From the NCBI GenBank assembly GCA_902492015.1, contig CABUJR010000006.1, positions 70,773 to 134,772 on the forward strand: a stretch of DNA of 64,000 nt, written 5' to 3'. Under the pieces are notes generated by a model. It made no database searches. It saw only the letters and a list, made by a program, of their open reading frames with translations, and was not told the origin of the DNA. The translations under genes were made by a program, and so were the position numbers. This stretch comes from an uncultured Eubacteriales bacterium. GTDB taxonomy: Bacteria; Bacillota; Clostridia; TANB77; CAG-508. Below are positions 1-8,750 of the stretch, piece by piece (position 1 is the first letter of the stretch; every line of letters begins with the position of its first letter).

Positions 1-690
1 CCAGAAGATTTAGTAAGATATAATATGCAAAAATTTATTGATAATAATATAGAAAATGTATACTTAGTTGAAAAACAAAAAGCAGAAAAAATTAAAGATT
101 TTTTAGATAAAAATGATTATATTGGATATTTAAATTATCTTATAGAGCAAAGTTTTGAATGTGAAGATAATGAAATAGAGATAAGGCATTATTGTTTCTG
201 TATAGGAAAATCTGAAATTATTGATTATATGGAATATGAAGGAGTAAAATATATCCAGATAAAAATTCATCTAAATTATAATGATGAATTTAAATTAATA
301 ATGAAAGATTATTTAACAGAGTATGATGCTTCAAATATAAAATTTATGATTGATGAATATGGTTCTATTAGTTATATACATTTGGCTCCAGCAGAATTTA
401 AAGTCAATCCAGATAAACCTTATATTACTGAATATAATTTGATACATACTTTTTATAATAATGAAGACTATGGAGAAATTGAAAGAGCTACTGATTTAGC
501 TTATATAATAATTTGGATTATATTAATTATAATTGGAGTAGTGATATTTAAAAATATTGAGGTGAAACGAAAAGCTAAAAAAGAAGAAATTGAAGCCAGA
601 AAATTTTGGAAGAAAAAACTATCAAAAGAAGAGATTAAAGTAGCAAAATCGCAAGCAAAAAAAGAGAAAAAAGAAAAAAATAAAAAATAG
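1..690 (+). CDS. Membrane-anchored protein of unknown function, 5' end outside the window
   Basis: The frame is open from base 1, and the first ATG at 25 has no Shine-Dalgarno sequence, so the gene very probably begins upstream. I do not recognise the family. From the ATG at 25, about 155 mixed polar residues come before one membrane segment (about residues 158-176). After it comes a strongly basic Lys-rich tail ending in KKEKNKK. That layout suggests an extracytoplasmic N-terminal part and a short charged cytoplasmic tail. An intrinsic terminator overlaps the stop codon, so this is the last gene of its transcript. Confidence 0.6.
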   Translation, partial: PEDLVRYNMQKFIDNNIENVYLVEKQKAEKIKDFLDKNDYIGYLNYLIEQSFECEDNEIEIRHYCFCIGKSEIIDYMEYEGVKYIQIKIHLNYNDEFKLIMKDYLTEYDASNIKFMIDEYGSISYIHLAPAEFKVNPDKPYITEYNLIHTFYNNEDYGEIERATDLAYIIIWIILIIIGVVIFKNIEVKRKAKKEEIEARKFWKKKLSKEEIKVAKSQAKKEKKEKNKK

Positions 691-714
691 GAAAATTTTA
701 TTTTCCTATTTTTT
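685..714 (+). terminator. Intrinsic terminator of the first gene
   Basis: A 12-bp perfect stem (685-696 with 700-711) with a TTT loop is followed by a T-run. It overlaps the stop codon. Confidence 0.8.
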
Positions 715-756
715 ATTTAGTAGGAAAGTGCTCTGCGCCTCCTAAATATTATTTTG

Positions 757-810
757 TTAATAAATTCTTAATAATTTCTCTATTTTTTCTTAATAACTTT
801 CTGTTATAAT
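757..810 (+). promoter_or_regulatory. Promoter with 11-bp-spaced TTAATAA repeats upstream of the two-component system
   Basis: TTAATAA occurs at 757, 768 and 790. A degenerate copy (TCTATTT) sits at 779, so all four are on an 11-bp grid with 4-bp spacers. A TATAAT -10 lies at 805-810, and there is no good -35. OmpR/PhoB-type regulators bind such repeats, and Pho-type boxes have the same spacing. The likely reading is an activator site replacing the -35, with the downstream regulator as binder (inferred). Confidence 0.6.
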
Positions 811-897
811 TAAAATAGTTAAAAAGCTTGACGAGGGAGTTATAAATTTTTATAATGAAATGAATAAAAGTAAATAAATAAGAATAGGGGATTTAAA

Positions 898-1593
898 ATG
901 TATAATATTTTAGTGTGTGATGATGACAAAGAAATTGTAAAAGCTATAGAAATATACTTAAACAAAGAAGGATATAATGTTTTAAAAGCTTATGATGGAA
1001 ATGAATGCTTAAAAATTCTAAATAATAATACAATTCATTTAGTTGTTTTAGATATTATGATGCCAAATAAAGATGGAATAGAAACTTTGGATGAAATTAG
1101 AAAGACTAGTTCTATACCTGTAATCATGCTTTCAGCAAAATCAGAAGATGAAGATAAAATAAATGGTTTAAATTTAGGTGCAGATGATTATGTAACAAAA
1201 CCTTTTAACCCATTAGAATTAATTGCAAGAGTAAATTCAGGTATAAGAAGATTTACTAAATTAGGTTCGGCAGACCAAACAGAAGGAAAAAATATATATA
1301 GATCTGGTGATTTAATAATTGATGATGATTTGAAAAAAGTAACGGTTGAAGGAAAAGAAGTCAAATTAACACCTACAGAATATAATATTTTAAAATTTCT
1401 ATTAAAAAATAAGGGCATTGTATATTCTATAGAACAAATTTATCAAAATGTTTGGGATGACGAAGCATATGCTGCTGAAAATATAATTGCAGTACATATA
1501 AGGCATATAAGAGAAAAAATTGAAATAAATCCTAAAGAACCAAAATATTTAAAAGTTATATGGGGAATAGGATATAAAATAGAAAAATTATAA
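898..1593 (+). CDS. OmpR/PhoB-family response regulator
   Basis: 231 residues, the normal size for this family. The receiver domain (1-115) has the acidic pair DDD at 8-10, the phospho-acceptor Asp52 in VVLDIMMP and the conserved Lys in VTKPF. The C-terminal winged-helix DNA-binding domain (about 135-231) has LTPTEYNILKFLL and the VWGIGYKI ending. A cognate sensor kinase gene starts 13 bp downstream behind its own AAAGGAGG, so the two form an operon. The repeats upstream suggest autoregulation. The stimulus cannot be read from the sequence. Confidence 0.95.
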   Translation: MYNILVCDDDKEIVKAIEIYLNKEGYNVLKAYDGNECLKILNNNTIHLVVLDIMMPNKDGIETLDEIRKTSSIPVIMLSAKSEDEDKINGLNLGADDYVTKPFNPLELIARVNSGIRRFTKLGSADQTEGKNIYRSGDLIIDDDLKKVTVEGKEVKLTPTEYNILKFLLKNKGIVYSIEQIYQNVWDDEAYAAENIIAVHIRHIREKIEINPKEPKYLKVIWGIGYKIEKL

Positions 1594-1606
1594 AGGAGGG
1601 TGTGTT

Positions 1607-3784
1607 ATGAGAAAAAGTAAAATTTTAAAATGCTTGAGCTATATAGCAATACCAATACTTGTTTTAATCCTGCTTGTAGCAACTTTTTATGAAATAGGAA
1701 AAGAAGCTATTAAAGGAGATAATTATAATTCAGACTATTTTCAAACAGATGATTTTTTAAATAATTATATGTATATTTTATCAGAGGGGGCTAATGATTT
1801 AATTTATAATAATGCTACATATAATTCTGTTAAAGATGGTGAAAATACAATACGTTATTATAAATATTTTTCAGAATATGTTTATAATGATATAAAAGAT
1901 TATTTATTTTTAATACAATATAAAAACTTAGCAATAACAAATGTTGAATTAACAGAAAATACTAATACGATTGATGAGATAAAAAATTATATTAATTCTC
2001 AAGAAGGGCAAAAGGCTAATATATTAAATGGCAATATTCAATCAAATTCAGAACTTATTAAAAATAAATCATTACAATATTTTGATAGATTTAATTTTAA
2101 ATATTATACAGTAAATGTTGATAATACTACTCAAAATGTAAGTGAAGATGAAATAGATGTTGAACTTACGGAAGTTCCGGAAGATACATATTATACAGAA
2201 GATACTGGAGAAATAATAATAGATTCTTCTGAGAATAAAACTTCTAATGAAGTGAGAGAATATCATGAAACTAGTATAGCAGATTTTCAAATATATACAA
2301 CATATAAAGAAGAAATAATAGAAAGAACAGAAAATATTATAGCAGAACAAATAATTGATAAAATAGCACCATATGAATCAACTTTTATATATGTAATGCC
2401 AATATCAGCAGTTCTGCTTGCTTTAATACTAATATATTTAATTATAGCAATAGGTCATTCTAAAGGAAAAGAAGAAATTGATTTAAATGATTTAGATAAA
2501 ATACCACTAGAAATCGTATATATAATAAGCTTTTTAATAGTAGGGTTGATTTTATGTATTCCTATTGCTAACATTGAATATAATCATACAAATTTAAATC
2601 TTTTTATTAGCTTATTTTTACTAGCATATTTTGTATCATATATTTTTTGTATGGCAACAGCTATAACTACAATAAAAAGAATAAAAGCTAAAGTCTTATT
2701 AAAAAGTACTATTACTGGAAAGATATTTAAATGGTGTATAAACTTATGCAAGACTATATTTAGAAAAACAAAAGAAGCATATCATGGTATAACAAATAAT
2801 TGGAACAGGCTTGGTAAATTATTATTAATTATATTTGGATATATAATGATTTCAATAGTATTAATAGCACTATTTTATGTGTTAGGAATAATTATATCAA
2901 TGGGTATAGGAATATATTTAATATATAAATTTAATATAAGACTAAATTGTTATCAAAATATAGAAAAACATTTAAAAGCTATTTATGAAGGAGATCATTT
3001 AAGCAAATTAAATCCAGATGATTTTACAGAAGAATTTCAAGAAATTGTAAAATATATAAATGATGTGTCAAGTGGATTTGAAAATGCAATTCAAGAAGGA
3101 ATTAAAAGTGAAAGATTAAAAACAGAACTTATAACTAATGTTTCACATGATATAAAAACACCTTTAACTTCAATTATTAATTATGTAGATTTATTGAAAA
3201 AAGAAAATATCGAAAATGAAAAAGCAAAAGAATATATAGAAATTTTAGATGGAAAATCACAAAGATTGAAAAAATTAATTGAAGACTTAGTAGAAGCATC
3301 AAAAGCTTCTTCTGGAAATGTAAAGTTAAATATAGAAAAAATAAATATATCTGAACTTGTGAAACAAACAACTGGAGAATTTGAAGATAAGTTTAAAGAT
3401 AAGAATTTAGATATAATAACAAGCTTTCCTGAAGACATTGTTTATATAAATGCAGATAATAGATATATGTATAGAATTATAGAAAATCTATTTAGCAATA
3501 TATCAAAATATGCACTAGAAAATTCTAGAGTATATATTGATGTAAAAACTAAAGGCAATAAAGTAAAAATTTATATTAAAAATATATCAAAAGAAAAATT
3601 AAATATTAGTGCAGACGAGTTAATGCAAAGATTTGTTAGAGGAGATAAATCTAGAACTACAGAAGGAAGTGGACTTGGAATTTCAATTTCAAAGAGCTTA
3701 ACAGAAATTCAAAATGGAAAATTTGAATTGCAAGTAGATGGAGATTTATTTAAAGTAGAATTGGAATTTGATATAGTATATTAA
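1607..3784 (+). CDS. Membrane sensor histidine kinase
   Basis: 725 residues. A first membrane segment (about 11-29) is followed by a large extracytoplasmic domain of about 225 residues, rich in Asn, Asp and Tyr, which I do not recognise. Further membrane segments lie at about 260-283, 302-322, 330-355 and 403-443. After a HAMP-like linker comes the HisKA domain with phospho-acceptor His514 in SHDIKTPLTSI. The ATPase domain has an N-box (NLFSNISKYAL) and the G-box GSGLGIS. It pairs with the response regulator just upstream. Five or more membrane segments inside the sensor half is more than most two-segment kinases have, so part of the sensing may occur in the membrane. Confidence 0.93.
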   Translation: MRKSKILKCLSYIAIPILVLILLVATFYEIGKEAIKGDNYNSDYFQTDDFLNNYMYILSEGANDLIYNNATYNSVKDGENTIRYYKYFSEYVYNDIKDYLFLIQYKNLAITNVELTENTNTIDEIKNYINSQEGQKANILNGNIQSNSELIKNKSLQYFDRFNFKYYTVNVDNTTQNVSEDEIDVELTEVPEDTYYTEDTGEIIIDSSENKTSNEVREYHETSIADFQIYTTYKEEIIERTENIIAEQIIDKIAPYESTFIYVMPISAVLLALILIYLIIAIGHSKGKEEIDLNDLDKIPLEIVYIISFLIVGLILCIPIANIEYNHTNLNLFISLFLLAYFVSYIFCMATAITTIKRIKAKVLLKSTITGKIFKWCINLCKTIFRKTKEAYHGITNNWNRLGKLLLIIFGYIMISIVLIALFYVLGIIISMGIGIYLIYKFNIRLNCYQNIEKHLKAIYEGDHLSKLNPDDFTEEFQEIVKYINDVSSGFENAIQEGIKSERLKTELITNVSHDIKTPLTSIINYVDLLKKENIENEKAKEYIEILDGKSQRLKKLIEDLVEASKASSGNVKLNIEKINISELVKQTTGEFEDKFKDKNLDIITSFPEDIVYINADNRYMYRIIENLFSNISKYALENSRVYIDVKTKGNKVKIYIKNISKEKLNISADELMQRFVRGDKSRTTEGSGLGISISKSLTEIQNGKFELQVDGDLFKVELEFDIVY

Positions 3785-3791
3785 AATATAG

Positions 3792-3825
3792 AAAGGATAT
3801 TTCAGTAGCTGAAATATCCTTTTTG
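3792..3825 (+). terminator. Terminator of the two-component operon
   Basis: A 14-bp perfect stem (3792-3805 with 3809-3822) with a TAG loop is followed by Ts, immediately after the kinase stop codon. Confidence 0.88.
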
Positions 3826-3931
3826 TATAATTTAATATTTTATATAAAGTATTTTCTTAAATATGCACAAAAAAATTTAAAAAAATTATGAAAAATGTAT
3901 AAATTTCAAAAATTTACCAATAATAAGCTCT

Positions 3932-4672
3932 ATGAAGAAGAGTGTTTTTTGGAAATTTTTAATTTATTTTATTATTTATAGCATAATAGGATTTATTTTA
4001 GAAACTGTATATGGAATATTTACAAAAGGAATGTTAGAAAGTAGACAGAGTTTTTTATATGGACCTTTTTGCATTGTATATGGAATAGCAGCTATTGTTA
4101 TGATAATTGTTTTAACAAAATATAAAGATAATACAAAAAAGCTATTTTTCTATGGAATTTTTGTAGGATGTTTGGTAGAGTATTTAGCCAGTTATATTGG
4201 TGAGTTAATGTTTCATGTAAAATGGTGGGATTATTCAAATGACTTTTTAAATATAAATGGAAGAACTTGTCTTTATTATGCTATTTTATGGGGAATTTTA
4301 TCTATTATTTTAATAAGATATTTTAATCCTGCTTTAGATAAAGCAATAAATTTTGTAATAGAAAAAGTATCAAATCTTTTACTTAAACTCGCAATTTCAG
4401 TAGTTACATTATTTATGGCGATAGATGGATTAATTACTTGTTATGCTTTAGATGTTTTTTTAGTAAGAGTTGCCAACGAATACAATATAAATATTAACGG
4501 AATTGATAAAGAAGAGGTTAGTAATTTATACTTTGCAGAAGCATTTTCAGATGAAAAAATGATGATGACATATCCTAATATACTGGTAGTAAATGATAAA
4601 GATGAAATTATTCCTTTAGCTACAGTATTAAGTGATATTAAAAATTATTATTACAAATTTGGGGACAAATAA
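3932..4672 (+). CDS. CmpB-family (PF06541-like) membrane protein
   Basis: 246 residues with about five or six hydrophobic segments. The N-terminal pattern is typical of the putative ABC-transporter permease family CmpB (COG4905): ETVYGIFTKG, then SRQSFLYGPFCIVYG, then VKWWDYS and LNINGRTCLYYAILWG. The biochemical role of that family is not established. The last 80 residues (after about 165) are more polar and look like an extracytoplasmic domain that many members lack. No ATPase gene is adjacent, so the gene stands alone between two terminators. Confidence 0.75.
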   Translation: MKKSVFWKFLIYFIIYSIIGFILETVYGIFTKGMLESRQSFLYGPFCIVYGIAAIVMIIVLTKYKDNTKKLFFYGIFVGCLVEYLASYIGELMFHVKWWDYSNDFLNINGRTCLYYAILWGILSIILIRYFNPALDKAINFVIEKVSNLLLKLAISVVTLFMAIDGLITCYALDVFLVRVANEYNININGIDKEEVSNLYFAEAFSDEKMMMTYPNILVVNDKDEIIPLATVLSDIKNYYYKFGDK

Positions 4673-4688
4673 TATTGTCCTCTTTTTA
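4661..4688 (+). terminator. Terminator overlapping the stop of the CmpB-family gene
   Basis: GGGGACAA (4661-4668) pairs with TTGTCCTC (4675-4682) with one G-T pair, followed by TTTTT. Confidence 0.7.
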
Positions 4689-4928
4689 TTTCTGCTTTGA
4701 ACTTTATGACTTAGAAAGTATTAGAAAATCTTTTATATGAAGATTTTTAAAAAAAGTAGATAATTTTAAGTTGTCTTGTAATAATTCTGAGTTAATGATA
4801 ATATAAATTATGTTAAAAGCTTATCTACATTAACTATATTAATAAATAATTAATAAGGATTTGAAAAAAATTTAGTAGTTATTACTTATAAGTAAGACAA
4901 GTTATTTAAGGTTAAAGGAGATATCTAA

Positions 4929-5432
4929 ATGTACGATAAAATAGCAATTATTGGAGCACCAGGCACAGGAAAAACAACTTTAGCAAACAAGCTATCCAAA
5001 ATATATAATATAGAAGCAACACATATAGATGGAATACATCATCTAGAAAATTGGGTTCAAAGAGATAAAAAAGAAAGAGATGAATTAATTTTAAATATTG
5101 TAAAAAAAGAAAAATGGATAATAGATGGTACATATAAATCAACTTTAAGAGAGAGATTAGAAAGAGCTGATTTAATAATTTGGTTAGATTTTTCTACTTT
5201 CAATCAGTTAAAAGGAGTAATTACTAGATATTTAAAAAATAAGGGAAATGAAAAACCAGAAATTCCAGGCTGCAGAGAAAAATTAGATAAAGAATTTTTA
5301 TTTTATGTTCTTAATTATAATAAAAATAAGAGAAAATATATTGTAGAAAATTTAGAAAATATAGACAAAGAAAAATTGTTAGTATTTAAAAATAGGAAAA
5401 TGCTTAATGATTGGTTAGAAAATATAGAATAA
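4929..5432 (+). CDS. Adenylate-kinase-like P-loop protein (FlaR/topology-modulation type)
   Basis: 167 residues with a Walker A loop GAPGTGKTT at residues 9-17. HIDGIHHLENW and WIIDGTY follow, the arrangement of small proteins annotated as adenylate kinase-like or DNA topology modulation protein FlaR. These are probably nucleotide or small-molecule kinases, and their substrate is generally unknown. The start is set by AAAGGAG nine bases upstream. No operon partner is evident. Confidence 0.7.
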   Translation: MYDKIAIIGAPGTGKTTLANKLSKIYNIEATHIDGIHHLENWVQRDKKERDELILNIVKKEKWIIDGTYKSTLRERLERADLIIWLDFSTFNQLKGVITRYLKNKGNEKPEIPGCREKLDKEFLFYVLNYNKNKRKYIVENLENIDKEKLLVFKNRKMLNDWLENIE

Positions 5433-5618
5433 TCTATAAAAAATATATTAGAGTTAATAATTTTGTATTTTTAAAACTAAATTATTTGGCTTGTAAAAAT
5501 ATAATTATAGTGATAATATATATAAGATAAATTTAAAATAAAGAATTTCTTATCATATAAAAAGGTTTATAGATACCATAAAATCTAAATACACAAGAAA
5601 GGTAATAACTAAGTTTTA

Positions 5619-7136
5619 ATGGCAAAGAAAAGTATTACAAGAAATTATATATATAATATGGTATATCAAGTGTTAATACTTATATTACCATTAGTAACAA
5701 CTCCATATTTGTCTAGAGTTTTAGGAGCTGAAGGAATAGGTATATATAGTTATACTTATGCAATAGTTACATATTTTATTTTGTTTGGTTCTTTAGGAGT
5801 TGCTTTATATGGGCAAAGAGAAATTGCTTATGCACAGGAAAATCCTGAAAAAAGAAAACAAATTTTTATAGAAGTTGTTCTATTTAGAGCAATAACTATC
5901 TTAATTGCAACAATAGTATATTATTTTATTTTTGTTAATGGAAAAGAATATCAAATATATTACAAAATTTTAATTCTAGAATTAATTGCTGCAGCTTTTG
6001 ATATAAGTTGGTTTTTTCAAGGAATAGAAGAATTTAAAAAAACAGTTACAAGAAATGTTTTGGTAAGAATTTGTAGTGTAAGCTTGGTTTTTATTTTAGT
6101 AAAAAATCAAGAAGATTTGGCAAAATTTACATTAATATATTCACTTGCAGATTTAATAGGAAATTTATCTTTATGGATATATTTACCTAAATATATTAAA
6201 GGAATAAAAATAGATGGTGTAAATATAAAAAGACATATACCTCATATAGTTTTATTATTTATTCCACAAATTGCAAATCAAATTTATAATATCTTAGATA
6301 CTACTATGATTGGTTGGCTTATTGATGATAAATCTGAAACAGGTTTTTACGAACAAGCTCACAAAGTTATTAGATTATTGCTTACTATAGTAAATTCTTT
6401 AGGAGTTGTTATGATTCCAAGAATGGCAAATGCTTTTGCTAATAATGATAAGAAACAAATTAACGCTTATATGAGAATGTCTTTTAATTTTACATTCTTT
6501 TTATCTTTTCCAATAATGCTCGGAATTGCAAGTATTTCTAGAGAATTTGTACCAGTATTTTTTGGAGAAGGCTATGATAAAGTAAATTATATTATATATG
6601 TATTAAGTCCAATGGTGTTGCTAATGGGACTTGCTAATGTTTTAGGAACACAATACTTGTTACCTACAAAAAGACAAAAAGAGTATACTTCTTCAGTTAC
6701 AATAGGAGTAATAGTTAATTTTATATTAAATTATATTTTTATATCACTTTGGCAATCAATAGGTGCAGCTATTGCAACAGTACTTTCACAATTAGTAGTA
6801 GATGCGCTTCAATATAGACATGTAAAAAATGAAATTTCAATAAAAGAATTATTAAAAATGGCTTGGAAATATTTGCTTTCGGCTTTAGTAATGTTTGCAG
6901 TTTGTTTCGGCATAAGAAATATTTTAGAAATTAATTTGATTTCTAATGCTATAGAAACTTTTGCTTCAAATTTAGAAATGAATAAGGTTTATATTTTTAA
7001 CTGTATTTCAATAGCATGTCAAGTGATTTTAGGAGCAATAACATATTTAGTTATGCTAATAATTTTAAAAGATTCTTATGTATATAGTTTCTTGAATAAA
7101 ATAAAAAATAGATTTTTAAAAAAGAAAGAAGTATAA
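5619..7136 (+). CDS. Oligosaccharide/polysaccharide flippase (Wzx-like, MOP superfamily)
   Basis: 505 residues and about 14 hydrophobic segments. The N-terminus has the typical NYIYNMVYQ...LVTTPYLSRVLGAEGIGIYSY signature of the RfbX/Wzx group in the MOP superfamily. These proteins flip lipid-linked saccharide units across the cytoplasmic membrane. No glycosyltransferases or polymerase are beside it. The CpsB/C/D regulators at 37.7-40 kb are the only other polysaccharide-related genes in the window. The best Shine-Dalgarno (AGAAAGG at about 5597) is far from the ATG. nadD follows after one base. Confidence 0.85.
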   Translation: MAKKSITRNYIYNMVYQVLILILPLVTTPYLSRVLGAEGIGIYSYTYAIVTYFILFGSLGVALYGQREIAYAQENPEKRKQIFIEVVLFRAITILIATIVYYFIFVNGKEYQIYYKILILELIAAAFDISWFFQGIEEFKKTVTRNVLVRICSVSLVFILVKNQEDLAKFTLIYSLADLIGNLSLWIYLPKYIKGIKIDGVNIKRHIPHIVLLFIPQIANQIYNILDTTMIGWLIDDKSETGFYEQAHKVIRLLLTIVNSLGVVMIPRMANAFANNDKKQINAYMRMSFNFTFFLSFPIMLGIASISREFVPVFFGEGYDKVNYIIYVLSPMVLLMGLANVLGTQYLLPTKRQKEYTSSVTIGVIVNFILNYIFISLWQSIGAAIATVLSQLVVDALQYRHVKNEISIKELLKMAWKYLLSALVMFAVCFGIRNILEINLISNAIETFASNLEMNKVYIFNCISIACQVILGAITYLVMLIILKDSYVYSFLNKIKNRFLKKKEV

Positions 7137-7137
7137 A

Positions 7138-7743
7138 ATGAAAGAAAATAGAATACTTGCAATATTTGGTGGATCTTTTAATCCACCATTAAATTCACAT
7201 TTTTCACTTGCTCAACAGATAGTGAATGAATATGAAAATATAGAAAAAGTAATATTTGTACCAGTTAACTCAAAATATGAAAAAAGTGGACTAATCTCAA
7301 ATGAGCATAGATATAATATGTTAAAACTAGTTTGTGATAAAAATGAAAATTTTTTAGTCTCAGACATAGAAATAAAACAAGATAGACAATTATATACTTT
7401 AGAAACTTTAGAAATTCTTCAAAATATGTATCCACATAATACTATTTGTTTTACCCTTGGAACAGATAATTTAAAAGAATTTTCTAAATGGAATGAACCA
7501 GAAAAAATTGCATCTAAATTTAAAGTACTTGTTTTAGAACGTGATGAAGATAGTATGGAAGATATAATAGAAAATGATGAATTTTTAAAAAAATACAGAA
7601 ACTCTTTTATTAAATTAAAAGAAAATATAAGAAGCAATATAAGTTCAAGTTTTGTAAGAGAAAAATTAAAGAGAAATAAAAGTATAAGATATTTAACACC
7701 TGATGAGGTTTATTATTATATTAAAGAACATAATTTATATTAA
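7138..7743 (+). CDS. nadD: Nicotinate-nucleotide adenylyltransferase family protein
   Basis: 201 residues. The family makes nicotinate adenine dinucleotide from nicotinate mononucleotide and ATP. The N-terminal nucleotidyltransferase loop reads GGSFNPPLNSH, whereas NadD normally has an (H/T)xGH motif there. The first His is Leu and the Gly is Ser, with only the last His kept. The C-terminal substrate motif is preserved (SSSFVREKLKRNKSIRYL, ISSTxxR type). It starts one base after the flippase stop and precedes nadE, so its role in NAD synthesis is well supported by context. The altered motif leaves doubt about activity or substrate. Confidence 0.82.
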   Translation: MKENRILAIFGGSFNPPLNSHFSLAQQIVNEYENIEKVIFVPVNSKYEKSGLISNEHRYNMLKLVCDKNENFLVSDIEIKQDRQLYTLETLEILQNMYPHNTICFTLGTDNLKEFSKWNEPEKIASKFKVLVLERDEDSMEDIIENDEFLKKYRNSFIKLKENIRSNISSSFVREKLKRNKSIRYLTPDEVYYYIKEHNLY

Positions 7744-7840
7744 AATAAAAAATGCAAATATCGAAAAAAGAATTTAAAATAATAAATAAGGAAAATAATA
7801 GTATAAGAAGTATTATTTTGATTTGAAAGGAAAAGAAATA

Positions 7841-8608
7841 ATGTTAGAAAAACAAAAATTAATTGAAGAGGCAGAAAAAGCAATTTCTTGGATAAGAGAA
7901 TATGTAGATAAAGTAGGAGCAAGTGGGGTAGTTATTGGAAATAGTGGGGGAAAGGATTCGGCTACAGTTATAGCAATGGCACACAAGGCTTTAGGAAAAG
8001 ATAAAATAATTACAGTTGCTATGCCATGCAATTCTATACATGCTGATCTAGAAGATGCTAAATTGGTTTCAAAAACTTTTGATGTTCCTTTTTTAGAAAT
8101 AGATTTATCTAATACTTATCAAGAATTAGAAAATGTAATTAATATAACAGATATAAATCTAAATTCTGAAGCAAAAATAAATATAAAACCTAGATTGAGA
8201 ATGACAGCACTATATGCAATAGCTCAATCTTTAAATTATCTAGTACTTGGTACAGGAAATTTATGTGAAAGAATGGTTGGATATACTACAAAATGGGGAG
8301 ATAGCGCTTCTGATTTTAATCCTATTGCTAATTTTACAGTTGAAGAAGTACTTGAGATTGGAAAATACTTAGGAGTTCCCGCAAAAATAATAAAAAAAGC
8401 TCCTTCAGATGGATTAGGAACATTAACAGATGAAGAAAAAATGGGAATCACTTATAAACAAATTTCAGAATATATAGAAACTGGAAAAACAGATGAAGAT
8501 GCTATGAAAAAAATTGAATATAAAAATAGAATATCAATGCATAAAAGAGAACCAATTCCTATATATGATTTTAAGAGAACAAATTTTTTAGAAAAGAATA
8601 TTAAATAA
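7841..8608 (+). CDS. nadE: NH3-dependent NAD(+) synthetase
   Basis: 255 residues from the ATG at 7841. GAAAGGA at 7825-7831, nine bases upstream, selects this start. An in-frame TTG at 7823 would overlap that ribosome site. The protein amidates nicotinate adenine dinucleotide to NAD. The N-type ATP-pyrophosphatase loop SGGKDSATV lies near residue 35, and GTGNLCERMVGY plus KWGDSASDFNPIAN carry the substrate-binding residues. There is no glutaminase domain, so ammonia is the expected nitrogen source. It follows nadD and faces pncB, making an NAD salvage group. Confidence 0.95.
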   Translation: MLEKQKLIEEAEKAISWIREYVDKVGASGVVIGNSGGKDSATVIAMAHKALGKDKIITVAMPCNSIHADLEDAKLVSKTFDVPFLEIDLSNTYQELENVINITDINLNSEAKINIKPRLRMTALYAIAQSLNYLVLGTGNLCERMVGYTTKWGDSASDFNPIANFTVEEVLEIGKYLGVPAKIIKKAPSDGLGTLTDEEKMGITYKQISEYIETGKTDEDAMKKIEYKNRISMHKREPIPIYDFKRTNFLEKNIK

Positions 8609-8613
8609 TAAGT

Positions 8614-8650
8614 AAAGACGGTATGGATTTAATTCACATATCGTCTTTAT
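8614..8650 (+). terminator. Terminator of the nadD-nadE transcript
   Basis: AAAGACG-G-TATG (8614-8625) pairs with CATA-T-CGTCTTT (8637-8648) through one G-T pair. The T-run is short. Confidence 0.6.
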
Positions 8651-8750
8651 TTATAGGTATATTATATTTTATATAAAGTATGTCAATTTATATAAATTTT
8701 ATAAAAATTATATTATAAAATTTAATTTATTCTAAAAAGTTTAAAAAATA

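Noticed and set aside
25..60. ATG at 25 as the real start of the first gene
   Set aside because: The frame is open to base 1 and there is no ribosome site before 25, so the gene is more likely cut by the window edge.
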